DNA from: Streptomyces longispororuber
GTDB taxonomy: Bacteria; Actinomycetota; Actinomycetes; Streptomycetales; Streptomycetaceae
Assembly (NCBI RefSeq): GCF_024448165.1
Contig: NZ_JAMOLN010000031.1
Span: 1-63,368 of the forward strand
Direction: 5' to 3'
Length of the DNA: 63,368 bases
Shown piece after piece: positions 47,924 through 57,496 of this stretch (within the stretch, counting starts at the first letter, position 1; each line of letters begins with the position of its first letter). The notes beneath the pieces are model-generated. The model had not been told where the DNA came from, made no database searches, and saw only the letters and a list, made by a program, of their open reading frames with translations. The position numbers and the translations under genes are program-made.

Positions 47924-49897
47924 ATGATCCCTGTGTCGTTACCTCATCAGCCCCAGCGGCCCTCCCTGCCCGGCCACATGATCGTCTGTGGCGACGACGC
48001 GCTCGCCGAGCGGCTGGCCGCCGAACTGCGCGACCTGTACCGCTCGCAGGTCACCATCGTCGTCCCGGCCGCGGGCACCGCCGCCGAGCCCGAGCCCGCC
48101 GTGACCGGCCGGCTGCGCGCGGCGGCGCTGCTCGGCCGGGTGCAGGCCGCGATGAACCGGGCCGTGCCCGCCGCCGACGACTCGCTGCCCGGCCAGGCGC
48201 CGCGCGTCATGGAGGCGCCGGTGCTCGACGAGGACGCGCTGCTGGAGGCGGGTGTGCTGCGCGCGGACGCGCTGGCGCTCGTGCACGACGACGACGAGAC
48301 GAACATCCGTGCCGCCCTGGCCGCCCGGCGCCTCAACCCCCGGCTGCGCCTGGTGATCCGGCTCTACGACCGCCGCCTCGGCCAGCACCTCGCCCAACTC
48401 CTCGACCAGGCCGCGGTGCTGGCGCAGCCCGGACTCGACCCGGACGCCCTGGACACCTCCACGACCGTCCTGTCGGACGCCGACACCGCCGCGCCCGCCC
48501 TCGCCGCGACCGCCGTGGCCGGGACGAGCAAGGTGGTCCAGGCCGACGGACTGCTGCTGCGCGCCGTGGAGCGCCACCCGCCCGGCCACGGCGAGGTCGC
48601 CGACCCCGGGATCTGCACGCTCGCGCTGCTGTCGTCCACCACCAACGACCCGGCGGGGGCGGAGGGTTCGGACGCGTCGGGGCGGGACGGGCCGCTGCTG
48701 CTGCCCGACGACCGGACCGTCGCCGCCTCCACCGGGCGCGGCACCGTCGTCCTCGACACCGTGACCCCGGCGGGTCCCGTGCTGCCGCCGCGCCGGCTGT
48801 CGGGGCGGGCGCTGCCGTTCGGCTCGCTCTTCTCCCGGCGGCTGCGCTGGTCGCTCGCCGGTCTGGTGATCTGCGTCCTCGGCCTGGCCCTCGCCACCTG
48901 GGCCACCACCGAGAACCATCCGCTGCGCGCCGGCTATCTCACCCTCCTCGACCTGTTCGCCATCGACGACCCCGCGATCGGCGAGCCGGCCGCCCGGCAG
49001 ATCCTCCAACTGCTCACCGGCCTGGCCGGGTTGCTGCTGCTGCCGGTGCTGCTGGCCGCCGTCCTGGAGGCGCTCGGCACGTTCCGCACCGCGTCCGCGC
49101 TGCGCCGCCCGCCGCGCGGCCTGTCCGGTCACGTGGTGCTGCTCGGCCTCGGCAAGGTGGGCACCCGCGTCCTGGCCCGCCTGCACGAACTGGGCATCCC
49201 CGTGGTGTGCGTGGAGGAGAACCCCGACGCCCGCGGCATCCCGCTCGCCCGCAGGCTGCGCGTGCCGACCGTCCTCGGCGACGTACGCGACGAAGGCGTC
49301 CTGGAGGCCACGAAAGTCCACCGCGCGCACGCCCTGCTCGCCCTCACCAGCCACGACACCACCAACCTCGAAGCCGTCCTGTACGCCCGCTCCGTCAAGG
49401 CCGACCTGCGGGTCTCGCTGCGGCTGTACGACGACGCGTTCGCCACCGCCGTCTACCGCACGCTGCGCTCCGCCCACCCCCGCGCCCTGACCCGCAGCCG
49501 CAGCGTCACCTCGCTCGCCGCGCCCGCCTTCGCCGGGGCGATGATGGGCCGCCGGGTGCTGGGCGCCGTCCCCGTCGAGCGCCGGGTGCTGCTGTTCGCG
49601 GCCTTCGACGTCGCCGGGCAGCCGCAGCTGGAGGGGCGCACCGTCGCCGAATCGTTCCGGCCCGGGGCGTGGCGGGTGCTGGCCATCGACTCCACCGCGC
49701 CGCACGAACGGCGGCCCGACCTCACCGCCGCCCCCGACGAGGAGCGCACCACGGCGGCGCCGACCGGTCTCGTCTGGCGGCTGCACCCCGGCTACGTGCT
49801 GCGCCCCACCGACCGGGTCGTCGTCGCCGCCACCCGGCAGGGCCTGGCCGAACTGCTCGGACACCGGCCGGGGACCCGGGACGCGGCCAGGCATTAA
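47924..49897 (+). CDS. Membrane protein with two TrkA-N (RCK) NAD-binding domains
   Basis: 657 residues from ATG 47924 (GGGGGGCACC upstream; ATG 47891 and 47978 are alternatives). The first RCK domain is at 10-140 (HMIVCGDDALAERLAAELRD). A membrane region lies in the middle (LRWSLAGLVICVLGLALATWA; ILQLLTGLAGLLLLPVLLAAVLEAL). The second RCK domain carries a clean nucleotide motif LLGLGKVGTRVLARL and LGDVRDEGVL. The layout fits potassium-channel or transport gating proteins. Its presence near the two KimA-like permeases and kdp supports potassium homeostasis; substrate not proven. Confidence 0.78.
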   Translation: MIPVSLPHQPQRPSLPGHMIVCGDDALAERLAAELRDLYRSQVTIVVPAAGTAAEPEPAVTGRLRAAALLGRVQAAMNRAVPAADDSLPGQAPRVMEAPVLDEDALLEAGVLRADALALVHDDDETNIRAALAARRLNPRLRLVIRLYDRRLGQHLAQLLDQAAVLAQPGLDPDALDTSTTVLSDADTAAPALAATAVAGTSKVVQADGLLLRAVERHPPGHGEVADPGICTLALLSSTTNDPAGAEGSDASGRDGPLLLPDDRTVAASTGRGTVVLDTVTPAGPVLPPRRLSGRALPFGSLFSRRLRWSLAGLVICVLGLALATWATTENHPLRAGYLTLLDLFAIDDPAIGEPAARQILQLLTGLAGLLLLPVLLAAVLEALGTFRTASALRRPPRGLSGHVVLLGLGKVGTRVLARLHELGIPVVCVEENPDARGIPLARRLRVPTVLGDVRDEGVLEATKVHRAHALLALTSHDTTNLEAVLYARSVKADLRVSLRLYDDAFATAVYRTLRSAHPRALTRSRSVTSLAAPAFAGAMMGRRVLGAVPVERRVLLFAAFDVAGQPQLEGRTVAESFRPGAWRVLAIDSTAPHERRPDLTAAPDEERTTAAPTGLVWRLHPGYVLRPTDRVVVAATRQGLAELLGHRPGTRDAARH

Positions 49898-49999
49898 GAA
49901 CGCGTAAAGATTGCCGGAAACCGGCAGTTCGCCCGGCCCGTCGATCGTGACAGCATCGCGGCAGGCACACGACAAAGCGCTGGCAGGGGGGTCGACGAC

Positions 50000-50515
50000 A
50001 TGACCTGGTTTCTCGGTCTCGGCATCGTCGGCGTGGTCCTGCTCGTGCTGTCACTGGTGCTCGACGGGGTCCTGGAAGGGCTCTTCGACGGGTCCGGCGT
50101 CCTCGACGGACTCTTCGACGGACTGCTCTCGCTGCCGGTGATCGCGGGCTTCCTGTCGATGCTCGGCTTCGGCGGCGCGATCGTCCTCGGCACCACCGGA
50201 CTCGGCGCCGCGCCCGCCACCCTCGTCGGGGCCGGGGCGGGCGTCGCCACCGGCTGGCTGACCTGGAAGGCGACCCGCGCCCTGATGCGGGACGACACGG
50301 CCGGCACCCCGCGCGGCGACGACCTCGTCGGCACCGCGGGCACCGTCGTCACGGCCGTGCCGGCCGACGGGTACGGCGAGGTGCTGCTCCGACTGGCGGG
50401 CCAGCCCGCGAAGTTCGCGGCCAGGAGTCAGGTCGCCGTCGCCCGCGGCACCGAGGTGTGGGTGACCGGCCTGCTCTCGGCGACCTCGGTCGAGGTCCGC
50501 CCCGTCGAGCGCTGA
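50000..50515 (+). CDS. NfeD-like membrane protein
   Basis: 171 residues. Two or three membrane spans (LGLGIVGVVLLVLSLVLDGVL; LPVIAGFLSMLGFGGAIVLG) and a soluble C-terminal beta domain (DDLVGTAGTVVTAVPADGYGEVLLRL ... GTEVWVTGLLSATSVEVRPV) of the NfeD OB-fold type. It lies 115 bp ahead of the flotillin gene; NfeD-flotillin pairs organise membrane microdomains. ATG 50000 has GGGGGG 10 bases upstream. Confidence 0.8.
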   Translation: MTWFLGLGIVGVVLLVLSLVLDGVLEGLFDGSGVLDGLFDGLLSLPVIAGFLSMLGFGGAIVLGTTGLGAAPATLVGAGAGVATGWLTWKATRALMRDDTAGTPRGDDLVGTAGTVVTAVPADGYGEVLLRLAGQPAKFAARSQVAVARGTEVWVTGLLSATSVEVRPVER

Positions 50516-50630
50516 CCGCTGACCGCACCCGCGCTCCACCCGTGTGCCCATCGCCCATGATCCGGGCGGCCCCGGCCGTCCGCTCCGTCCAACGACTGCC
50601 GTCTCCCGGGAGGCAGAGGGGGAACCCACC

Positions 50631-52079
50631 ATGAGCCCTGTCACCATCGCCGTCGCCGGAGTTGTCGTACTCCTGGTCCTGCTGGCGCTCGTCGTCGTCA
50701 CCCGGTACAAGGTCGCCGGGCCCAGCGAGGCATTCATCGTCACCGGCCGCCGGGGCAAGAAGTCCACCGACCCCGAGACCGGCCGGGTCTTCACCGACAA
50801 CAGCGGCCAGAAGGTCGTGGTCGGCGGCGGCGTCTTCGTCGTCCCGTTCGTCCAGCAGAAGTTCACCCTCGACCTCTCCTCGCGGCACATCCCGGTCGCG
50901 GTGCGCGGCGCCGTCACCCTGCGCGGGGTGAAGGCGCACCTGGAGGGCGTCGCCATCGTCAAGGTCGGCGGCACCGAGGACTCGATCCGCGCCGCCGCGC
51001 AGCGCTTCCTGATGCAGCAGGACGGCATCGTCGGCTTCACCCAGGAAGTGCTCTCCGGCGCGCTCCGCTCGATCGTGGGCCGGATGTCCGTGGAGGACGT
51101 CATCCGTGACCGGGCCGCGTTCGCCGGACAGGTCGCCGAGGAGGCCGAGGCGTCGCTGTCCGGGCAGGGACTCGTCCTCGACGCCTTCCAGATCCAGGAC
51201 ATCACCACCGAGGGCTCCTACCTGGAGGACCTGGGGCGGCCCGAGGCGGCCCGCGCCCGGCAGGAGGCCGACATCGCCGAGGCCGTCGCGCGCCGCGCCT
51301 CCGAGCAGGCACGCCTGAAGGCCGAGGAGGAGATCGCGATCGCGCAGCGCACCTTCGCGCTGAAGCAGGCCGAGATCAAGGCCGAGACCGACCGGGCCGC
51401 CGCGCAGGCGAACGCGGCGGGACCGCTCGCCGAGGCCGCCCGCCGCCAGGAGGTGCTGTCCGAGCAGGAGAAGGTCGCCGAGCGCCAAGCCGCCCTGACC
51501 GACCGGGAGCTGGACACCCAGGTCCGCAAGCCCGCCGACGCCGCCCGCTACCAGGCCGAGCAGGAGGCGGAGGCCCGCCGGATCGGCCTGGTCAAGCAGG
51601 CCGAGGCGGACGCCGAGCGGGCCCGCCTCACCGGTGAGGGCGAGAAGGCGCAGCGCGCCGCGCTCGCCGACGCCGTACGCCTGGAGGGCGAGGCGGAGGC
51701 CGCCGCGATCGGCGCGAAGGGCGCCGCGGAGGCCGAGGCCATGCAGAAGAAGGCCGACGCGTTCGCGCAGTACGGCGACGCGGCTGTGCTGCAGATGCTC
51801 GTCGAGGTGCTGCCGCAGGTCGTCGCCAAGGCGTCCGAGCCGCTGGCCGCCGTCGACAAGATGACGGTGATCTCCACGGACGGCGCGAGCCGGCTGACGC
51901 GTACGGTCGCCGACAACGTGGCCCAGGGCGTGGAACTCCTCAACTCCACGGCCGGCGTCGACCTCGCGGGCCTGCTGAAGAACATCACCGCGGGCGGCAA
52001 GGGCCTCGTGCCCGCCCCGACGGGCACCACTCCGGCCGGTGCCGCCCCGGCCGACGGGCGGATCGAGATCAGCGACTGA
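50631..52079 (+). CDS. Flotillin/SPFH-domain protein
   Basis: 482 residues. An N-terminal membrane span (TIAVAGVVVLLVLLALVVVTRY), then a band-7/SPFH domain (about 30-190: FIVTGRRGKKSTDPETGR ... LSGQGLVLDAFQIQDITTEGSYLEDLG) and a long Ala/Glu/Lys/Arg coiled coil (about 195-400) with repeated EAEA heptads. It should oligomerise at the cytoplasmic face of the membrane. Partner of the upstream NfeD-like gene. ATG 50631 has GAGGGGGAA upstream. Confidence 0.9.
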   Translation: MSPVTIAVAGVVVLLVLLALVVVTRYKVAGPSEAFIVTGRRGKKSTDPETGRVFTDNSGQKVVVGGGVFVVPFVQQKFTLDLSSRHIPVAVRGAVTLRGVKAHLEGVAIVKVGGTEDSIRAAAQRFLMQQDGIVGFTQEVLSGALRSIVGRMSVEDVIRDRAAFAGQVAEEAEASLSGQGLVLDAFQIQDITTEGSYLEDLGRPEAARARQEADIAEAVARRASEQARLKAEEEIAIAQRTFALKQAEIKAETDRAAAQANAAGPLAEAARRQEVLSEQEKVAERQAALTDRELDTQVRKPADAARYQAEQEAEARRIGLVKQAEADAERARLTGEGEKAQRAALADAVRLEGEAEAAAIGAKGAAEAEAMQKKADAFAQYGDAAVLQMLVEVLPQVVAKASEPLAAVDKMTVISTDGASRLTRTVADNVAQGVELLNSTAGVDLAGLLKNITAGGKGLVPAPTGTTPAGAAPADGRIEISD

Positions 52080-52212
52080 CAGCACCGCACCCAGGCACAC
52101 CCACGGCCCCGGCCCCCTGGCCGGGGCCGTCGCCGTCCGGCCCTCGGATACGTTGGTCACCGGCCCACCAGCAGCGTTGGTCGTCGGCCCACCAGCGAAG
52201 GGGAAGCACCAC

Positions 52213-53013
52213 TTGTCCACCGGCAGTTACTTCGAGCGCATCGACGCCCACCGCTACAAGCCCACCGCGCACGCGGGCGGCGCCTGGGCCACCGACGAGA
52301 TCCACTTCAGCCCGCTCGGCGGCCTCGTCGTGCACGCGATCGACCGGCACCTCGCCGAGCGCCCGGTGACCGGCGGGCCGGCCGCCGCGCTCTCCCGGAT
52401 CAGTTTCGACATCCTCGGGCGGCTCGCCCTCGACGAGTGCGAGATCCGGGTGGAGACCCTCCGGCCCGGCCGCACCATCGAACTCGTCGAAGCCGTCGTC
52501 CGGATAGCCGGAAGGGCCGTGGTCCGGGCCCGCGCCTGGCTGCTCGCCTCCGGGGACACCACCGACGTCGCCGGTGGCGCCCCCGAACCGCTCACCGCGC
52601 CCGACGGGCTCGACCCGTGGCCGATGGCCGAGCACTGGCCCGGCGGATACATCGCCTCGATCGACGTGCGCCCCGTCGCCCCGCCGACGCCGGGCCGCAC
52701 GACCGCGTGGATCTCCACCCCGCTGGACCTCGTCGCCGGCGAGCCGAGCAGTCCGCTCGCGTCGTTCGTCGCACTCGTCGACACCGCCAACGGCATCGCG
52801 GTCCGCCAGTCGCCGGCCGAGTGGATGTTCCCCAACGTCGACCTCACCGTGCACCTCCACCGGCAGCCGCGCGGCAGCTGGACGGGGCTCGACACCACGG
52901 TGACGTTCGGGCCCGCCGGGCACGGGGTCACCAGCACGGTGCTGCACGACACGGACGGGGCCGTCGGACACGCCCAGCAGATCCTCACGGTGCGGCCCCA
53001 GCCGGGGAACTAG
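52213..53013 (+). CDS. Thioesterase-family (double hotdog) protein
   Basis: 266 residues from TTG 52213 with AAGGGGAAG 7 bases upstream; an upstream in-frame ATG at 52039 lies inside the flotillin gene. The sequence GSYFERIDAHRYKPTAHAGGAWATDEIHFSPLGGLVVHAI and the later repeat-like half (WISTPLDLVAGEPSSPLASFVALVDTANGI) fit tandem hotdog acyl-CoA thioesterases. Substrate unknown. Its end overlaps the convergent MFS gene by 29 bases. Confidence 0.8.
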   Translation: MSTGSYFERIDAHRYKPTAHAGGAWATDEIHFSPLGGLVVHAIDRHLAERPVTGGPAAALSRISFDILGRLALDECEIRVETLRPGRTIELVEAVVRIAGRAVVRARAWLLASGDTTDVAGGAPEPLTAPDGLDPWPMAEHWPGGYIASIDVRPVAPPTPGRTTAWISTPLDLVAGEPSSPLASFVALVDTANGIAVRQSPAEWMFPNVDLTVHLHRQPRGSWTGLDTTVTFGPAGHGVTSTVLHDTDGAVGHAQQILTVRPQPGN

Positions 53014-54265
53014 GGCCTGTCTCCCGCGTGCCCCGCGGCGGGTCGTCCGCGCTCCGTGCCGGGCGCGCCCGCCGCTGCCGCAGCACCCGCGCCACGAACA
53101 CCACGGCGACGGCGATCGCCGCACCGTGCGCCGCGCCGACCACCGACAGCGGCGAGAAGGCGTCGAGGGCGGCCGCGACCACGATCATGCCGACGCCGAA
53201 GCCGAGGTTCTCGACGGTCGCCGAGAGCCCGAAGGCGTGGGTGCGCAGACCGGCCGGGAGCGTCTGCAGGTGCGAGCTGTACGACACCTCGGTGACGCCG
53301 TCGGCCGCACCCGCCAGCAGCGCCACGGACACGGTCACCGGCCACGGGAGACCGGCGAACGCCAGGACGAAGGCCGCCGACATCATGATGGTGCCGAGAC
53401 CGAACCCGAGCGCCCCCACCGACCGCCCCGACCGCTTCACGTACCGCTGGAGCACCTGCTGCACCAGCACGTTGCCCAGCGCCCACGTGCACCAGAAGAC
53501 GCTGACGAACACCGCGGGCCGGCCGGCGTCCAGCTGCGTCGAGTACACCGGCAGCGCCGCGTTGTGCGAGGACGAGCCGAGGGCGTCGACCCCGCGCAGG
53601 GCGACCATGAGCGCGACGACCGGGGCGGCACCGAGCGCGACCAGGGCCCCCGGCGCGCGCCGCCCGCGGGAATCGCCCGCCGGGTCCTCCCCGCCGTCCC
53701 GCTCCCCGCGCATCGCCGGCGGCAGCAGCGCCACCGCGGCCGCGCACACCAGGAAGGTCGCCATGTCGACGAGGAACGCCGCGGTGTAGCCGAGCAGCGA
53801 GACGACGACGCCCGACGACGCGAACCCGACGACCATCGCCGCCGAACGGCCGCTCACCATCAGGGAGTTGGCCCAGGTGTGGCGCCCCTCGTCCACCATG
53901 TCGGGGATCGAGCTGCGGAACGCGACCAGGAAGAACGTGCCGGACGCGCCGGCCACCGCGGAGACGAGGAACAGCGCCGCCGTGCGGAGCCCGTCGGGCG
54001 CGCACACGAGCAGCAGCAGCGCGCCGGCCTGCACCACGTTGGCCCACAGCATCACGGGCTTCGCCGCCCACCGGGACAGCAGTGCGGCGGCGCCGAGCCC
54101 CGCGAGGAACCCGGCCGCGAGCCGCACGGCCATGAAGACGCCGACCGCGAGGGCCCGGTCCGTGACCGCGTACACGTACAGGTTCAGCGCGACGAGGTTC
54201 AGGTACGTGCCGTAGGACGAGATCGCGTAACCGGTCACCAGGAGGCGGTACCGGCGTTCCTTCAT
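52985..54265 (-). CDS. MFS transporter, EntS-like
   Basis: 426 residues from ATG 54265 (MKERRYRLLVTGYAISSYGTYLNLVALNLYVYAVT) with GGAGGGA upstream; the ATG at 54292 lacks a site. About 12 spans; the N-terminus and the SSIPDMVDEGRHTWANSL loop resemble the enterobactin-exporter-like MFS subfamily. The C-terminal tail is basic and Pro-rich. Substrate unknown. Confidence 0.82.
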   Translation of the reverse strand: MKERRYRLLVTGYAISSYGTYLNLVALNLYVYAVTDRALAVGVFMAVRLAAGFLAGLGAAALLSRWAAKPVMLWANVVQAGALLLLVCAPDGLRTAALFLVSAVAGASGTFFLVAFRSSIPDMVDEGRHTWANSLMVSGRSAAMVVGFASSGVVVSLLGYTAAFLVDMATFLVCAAAVALLPPAMRGERDGGEDPAGDSRGRRAPGALVALGAAPVVALMVALRGVDALGSSSHNAALPVYSTQLDAGRPAVFVSVFWCTWALGNVLVQQVLQRYVKRSGRSVGALGFGLGTIMMSAAFVLAFAGLPWPVTVSVALLAGAADGVTEVSYSSHLQTLPAGLRTHAFGLSATVENLGFGVGMIVVAAALDAFSPLSVVGAAHGAAIAVAVVFVARVLRQRRARPARSADDPPRGTRETGPSSPAGAAP

Positions 54266-54375
54266 GGGCGGTCCCTCCGCGAACGGGTGCATGGGGCACG
54301 GACGTTCCAGACCCTAGGCGGCCGGAGCGGCCCCCGCAGCAAGGTCGTCGATCTCGTCCGGCACCCCCCGCGTCG

Positions 54376-54885
54376 TCAGCGCAGCCCCGACACCTGGAAC
54401 ACGGTCCGCGCCAGCTCCCCGTCGACCTGCCGCGCGAGCCGCCGCAGCGCTGTCCCGCCGCACAGCAGCAGCCCGCGCTCCACGGACACCCGGGCCGCCT
54501 CGTCCAGCAGCCGCCACAACGGGGGATTGGCCACCAGGACCGCCGGATCGATCTCGACCCGGCCGCCCAGATCGTCCCTGAGCACCAGCCGGTGGGCGAC
54601 CCCGTCCACGCAGCGCACCGCCACGAGCCGGTCGGTCCGCACGCTGCGCTCCCGCCACAGCCCCCGCGCGGTGAGCCGGTCCGCCGTCGCGCCGACCCGC
54701 GCGGGCAGCAGCACGAGCCCGAGCGCGGCCCCGAGCCCCGCCCACGACACGACCCGCCACGGCGCGAGTTGACCGGTGAGCGCGTCGATCCCGAGCAGCA
54801 GCGCGAACAGCACGGCCGCGTACAGCACGGCACTGCGCGCCTCGCCGGCCCAGCGTTCGTCCCGGGCGCAGAAGGTGTCTGGCAT
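54376..54885 (-). CDS. Small two-span membrane protein, bacterial-PH-like
   Basis: 169 residues from ATG 54885 (MPDTFCARDERWAGEARSAVLYAAVLFALLLG). Two membrane helices near the N-terminus are followed by a PH-like beta domain (VRTDRLVAVRCVDGVAHRLVLRDDLGGRVEIDPAVLVANPPLWRLL), as in many Streptomyces membrane proteins of unknown function. It is monocistronic, in the same direction as the MFS gene. Confidence 0.65.
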   Translation of the reverse strand: MPDTFCARDERWAGEARSAVLYAAVLFALLLGIDALTGQLAPWRVVSWAGLGAALGLVLLPARVGATADRLTARGLWRERSVRTDRLVAVRCVDGVAHRLVLRDDLGGRVEIDPAVLVANPPLWRLLDEAARVSVERGLLLCGGTALRRLARQVDGELARTVFQVSGLR

Positions 54886-55193
54886 GGCGCCGACGGTAGG
54901 CAGGCCGCCGGCGCGCGTCCGTGTTCTTGACGCGGCCGGAACGGAACTCCGCACGGCTTCTTGACGGGCCGCGCTCCCGGCCGCCGTCAACAACCCGTCA
55001 GGGTCGGCCGCTTCGCCGCGAAGAACGCGCTAGGAGCGGCGGCCCCGGCCGGGCGCAGACCCCAGCCTGAGCAGGCCGGTTCGTTCCCGTGCCCCCTGCG
55101 TCACGAAGGGGCGGGGACCGTGCGACCGGCCACGACGGACCGTCGCCCGCCCCCGGGCGACCGGCCACCACCCACGGCGAGAAGGCCACCCAC
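54886..55193. other. Intergenic region before the second permease
   Basis: 308 bp without a supported gene, between divergent starts. TTGACG at about 54927 and 54961 could be -35 elements, but no convincing -10 partner was fixed. I looked for a c-di-AMP (ydaO) riboswitch pattern, which sometimes precedes KimA-like genes, and did not recognise one. Confidence 0.4.
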
Positions 55194-57053
55194 ATGACCA
55201 CCCGGACCACGCGACCAGGCCCCGGCCACACTTCCGGCCCCACCACCGAGGAACCCCCCGACCCCCGCGACGCCCAGGCCGAGAAGCACCGCCTCACCAC
55301 CCTCACGGGCCTCGCCGCGCTCTCCCTGGACGCGATGGCGTCGGTGGCCTACGGACCGGAGGCCATCGTGCTGGTCCTGGCCGCCGCCGGCGGCCACGGC
55401 CTGGGCTTCACCCTCCCGGTCACCCTCGCCATCGCCGCACTCCTGGCCGTACTCGTCGCCTCCTACCGGCAGGTCATCGCCGCGTTCCCGGACGGCGGCG
55501 GCTCCTACGCCGTGGCGAAGAGACACCTGGGCCCCCGCACCAGCCTCGTGGCGGCGGCGTCCCTCGTCCTCGACTACGTCCTGAACGTCGCCGTCGCGGT
55601 CACCGCGGGCGTCGCCGCCCTCACCTCCGCCTTCCCGGGGCTTTACGGCGACCGGCTGCTGATCTGCCTCGCCGTCCTCGTCGTCATCACCGGCGTGAAC
55701 CTGCGCGGCATCGTCGACTCGGCCCGCGCCTTCATCGTGCCGACGGCCGTCTTCGTCGCCTCGATCCTGATCCTCATCGCCGTCGGCCTGTTCCGCGACG
55801 CGCCCGTCTCCACGGCCGCCGCCGCGGGCCACGCCTCCGCCCTCGCGGACGACGCCACCACCGTCGGCGCGCTGCTCCTGCTCAAGGCGTTCGCCTCCGG
55901 CTGCTCCGCGCTCACCGGCGTCGAGGCCATCGCCAACGCCGTGCCGTCCTTCCGCGCCCCGCGCGCCCGCCGCGCCCAGCGCGCCGAGGTCGCCCTCGGC
56001 GCCGTCCTCGGCGTGATGCTGATCGGCCTGAGCGTGCTGATCTCCCGGTTCCACCTCCAGCCGGTCGAGGGCGTCACCGTCCTCGCCCAGCTCGCCGACG
56101 CCTCCCTCGGCCACAACTGGGCCTTCTACGTCGTGCAGTTCGCGACGATGATCCTGCTGGCGCTCTCCGCGAACACGTCCTTCGGCGGCCTCCCGGTCCT
56201 GCTCAAGCTGCTCGCCCGGGACAACTACCTGCCGCACGTCTTCGCCCTCAAGGCCGACCGCCAGGTCCACCGGTACGGTGTCCTCACCCTCGCCGGGATC
56301 TCCGCCGCCCTGCTCGTGTTCTCCGGCGGCGACACCAACACCCTCGTACCGCTCTTCGCCATCGGCGTCTTCATCGGCTTCACCATCGCCCAGGTCGGCA
56401 TGGTGATCCACTGGCGCGGAGTGCCGGGATCACTGGGCAAGACGCTCCTGAACGGGCTCGGCGCCCTGCTCACCGGTGTCTCCGCGATCGTCGTCACCGC
56501 CACCAAGTTCCACGACGGCGCCTGGCTGATCGTGGTCGCGCTGCCCCTGCTCGTCCTCGCGTTCCAGGCCGTGCACCGCGCGTACGCCCGGATCGGCGAA
56601 CGCCTCGGCCTCGGCCGCGTCCCGGACTGCCCGACCCACGCCAGGTCCCTGGTCGTCGTCCCCGTCTCCGGCATCTCCCGGCTCACCAGCGAGGCACTGA
56701 CCGCAGCGATCTCCCTCGGCGACGAGGTGCGCGCCGTCACCGTCTGCCACTTCGACCCGGAGGACCGGGCGCAGACGGAGGCCCTGACCCGCGACTGGGC
56801 GCTGTGGAACCCCGGCGTCGACCTCGTCCACATCCCGTCCGAGCGGCGCACGATCGGCAGGCCCGTCGCCGCGTACGTGCGCGACGTGGCGGCCATGGAG
56901 CCCGGCACCCGGGTCACCGTCCTCATCCCGGAGGCCGAGCCGGGCCGCGCCTGGCAGCGCATCCTGCAGAACCAGCGCGGCGCCGTCGTCGCCCACGCGG
57001 TGCGCCGCGACACCGACGCGGTCATCTGCCGACTGCGGTTCCGGCTCACCTGA
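55194..57053 (+). CDS. APC-superfamily permease, KimA-like (second copy)
   Basis: 619 residues from ATG 55194 (GAGAAGG upstream). Signature LTGLAALSLDAMASVAYGPEAIVLVL, about 12 spans to residue 470, and a hydrophilic C-terminal domain with SLVVVPVSGISRLTSEALTAAISLGDEV, as in KimA-type potassium transporters. It is a paralogue of the gene at 3-2030 and lies directly upstream of the kdp operon, which supports a role in potassium uptake. Confidence 0.85.
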   Translation: MTTRTTRPGPGHTSGPTTEEPPDPRDAQAEKHRLTTLTGLAALSLDAMASVAYGPEAIVLVLAAAGGHGLGFTLPVTLAIAALLAVLVASYRQVIAAFPDGGGSYAVAKRHLGPRTSLVAAASLVLDYVLNVAVAVTAGVAALTSAFPGLYGDRLLICLAVLVVITGVNLRGIVDSARAFIVPTAVFVASILILIAVGLFRDAPVSTAAAAGHASALADDATTVGALLLLKAFASGCSALTGVEAIANAVPSFRAPRARRAQRAEVALGAVLGVMLIGLSVLISRFHLQPVEGVTVLAQLADASLGHNWAFYVVQFATMILLALSANTSFGGLPVLLKLLARDNYLPHVFALKADRQVHRYGVLTLAGISAALLVFSGGDTNTLVPLFAIGVFIGFTIAQVGMVIHWRGVPGSLGKTLLNGLGALLTGVSAIVVTATKFHDGAWLIVVALPLLVLAFQAVHRAYARIGERLGLGRVPDCPTHARSLVVVPVSGISRLTSEALTAAISLGDEVRAVTVCHFDPEDRAQTEALTRDWALWNPGVDLVHIPSERRTIGRPVAAYVRDVAAMEPGTRVTVLIPEAEPGRAWQRILQNQRGAVVAHAVRRDTDAVICRLRFRLT

Positions 57054-57174
57054 CGTACCCGACGTAAGGGACGCGTCAAAGGCGCGTACGCCCCCGTATG
57101 GGAGCCGTCAAGGGGGATCGAAACCGGCCATGGCCGGGGGTTTCCTCAAGGTGTCAGTCCCCGTCAGTACTCGT

Positions 57175-57282
57175 CAGTACCCGCAGTACCCGCAGTACCC
57201 GCAGTACCCGCAGTACCCGCAGTACCCGCAGTACCCGCAGTACCCGCAGTACCCGCAGTACCCGCAGTACCCGCAGTACCCG
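57175..57282 (+). repeat. Twelve perfect copies of a 9-bp tandem repeat
   Basis: The unit cagtacccg is repeated 12 times without change, preceded by two degenerate 10-bp copies (57155, 57165). It lies in the leader between the KimA-like gene and the kdp operon. Read from ATG 57130 it would encode Tyr-Pro-Gln repeats, but that ORF has no ribosome site. Copy number is likely variable. Confidence 0.97.
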
Positions 57283-57318
57283 CAGTTCCTATCCGAATCC
57301 TCATCCAGGGAGCTCACG

Positions 57319-57402
57319 ATGGCCGACCTGGCCTTCGTCGTCACCACGATCGCGGTCTTCGCGCTGGTGGCACTCGTCGCCAAGGGGGTGACGAAGCTGT
57401 GA
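57319..57402 (+). CDS. Small membrane protein upstream of kdpF
   Basis: 27-residue peptide ([27 protein letters not shown]) from ATG 57319 with GGGAG 7 bases upstream: one membrane span and a basic tail. Its stop overlaps the kdpF GTG (GTGA). Such a peptide is commonly found ahead of kdpF in Streptomyces. Possibly a regulatory or stabilising subunit; function not established. Confidence 0.7.
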   Translation: MADLAFVVTTIAVFALVALVAKGVTKL

Positions 57403-57488
57403 CCGCCGAGAACATCGTCGGCCTCGTCGTGGCCGTCGCCCTGCTGGGCTATCTCGTCCTCGCCCTCATCTACCCGGAGAGGTTCTGA
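57399..57488 (+). CDS. kdpF: K+-transporting ATPase small subunit KdpF
   Basis: 29 residues from GTG 57399 ([29 protein letters not shown]), the single-span KdpF peptide with its typical YPERF end. It stabilises the KdpABC complex. It is followed by kdpA after 8 bases. Confidence 0.9.
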   Translation: MTAENIVGLVVAVALLGYLVLALIYPERF

Positions 57489-57496
57489 GCACAGAT

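Noticed and set aside
54886..55193. c-di-AMP (ydaO) riboswitch before the second permease
   Set aside because: The conserved core was not recognisable by eye.
57155..57290. CRISPR-like array
   Set aside because: The repeats are 9 bp and directly adjoining with no spacers and no cas genes.
57130..57402. 90-residue ORF with Tyr-Pro-Gln repeats
   Set aside because: No ribosome site before ATG 57130, and the repeat explains the open frame; the 27-residue peptide from 57319 has a good site.
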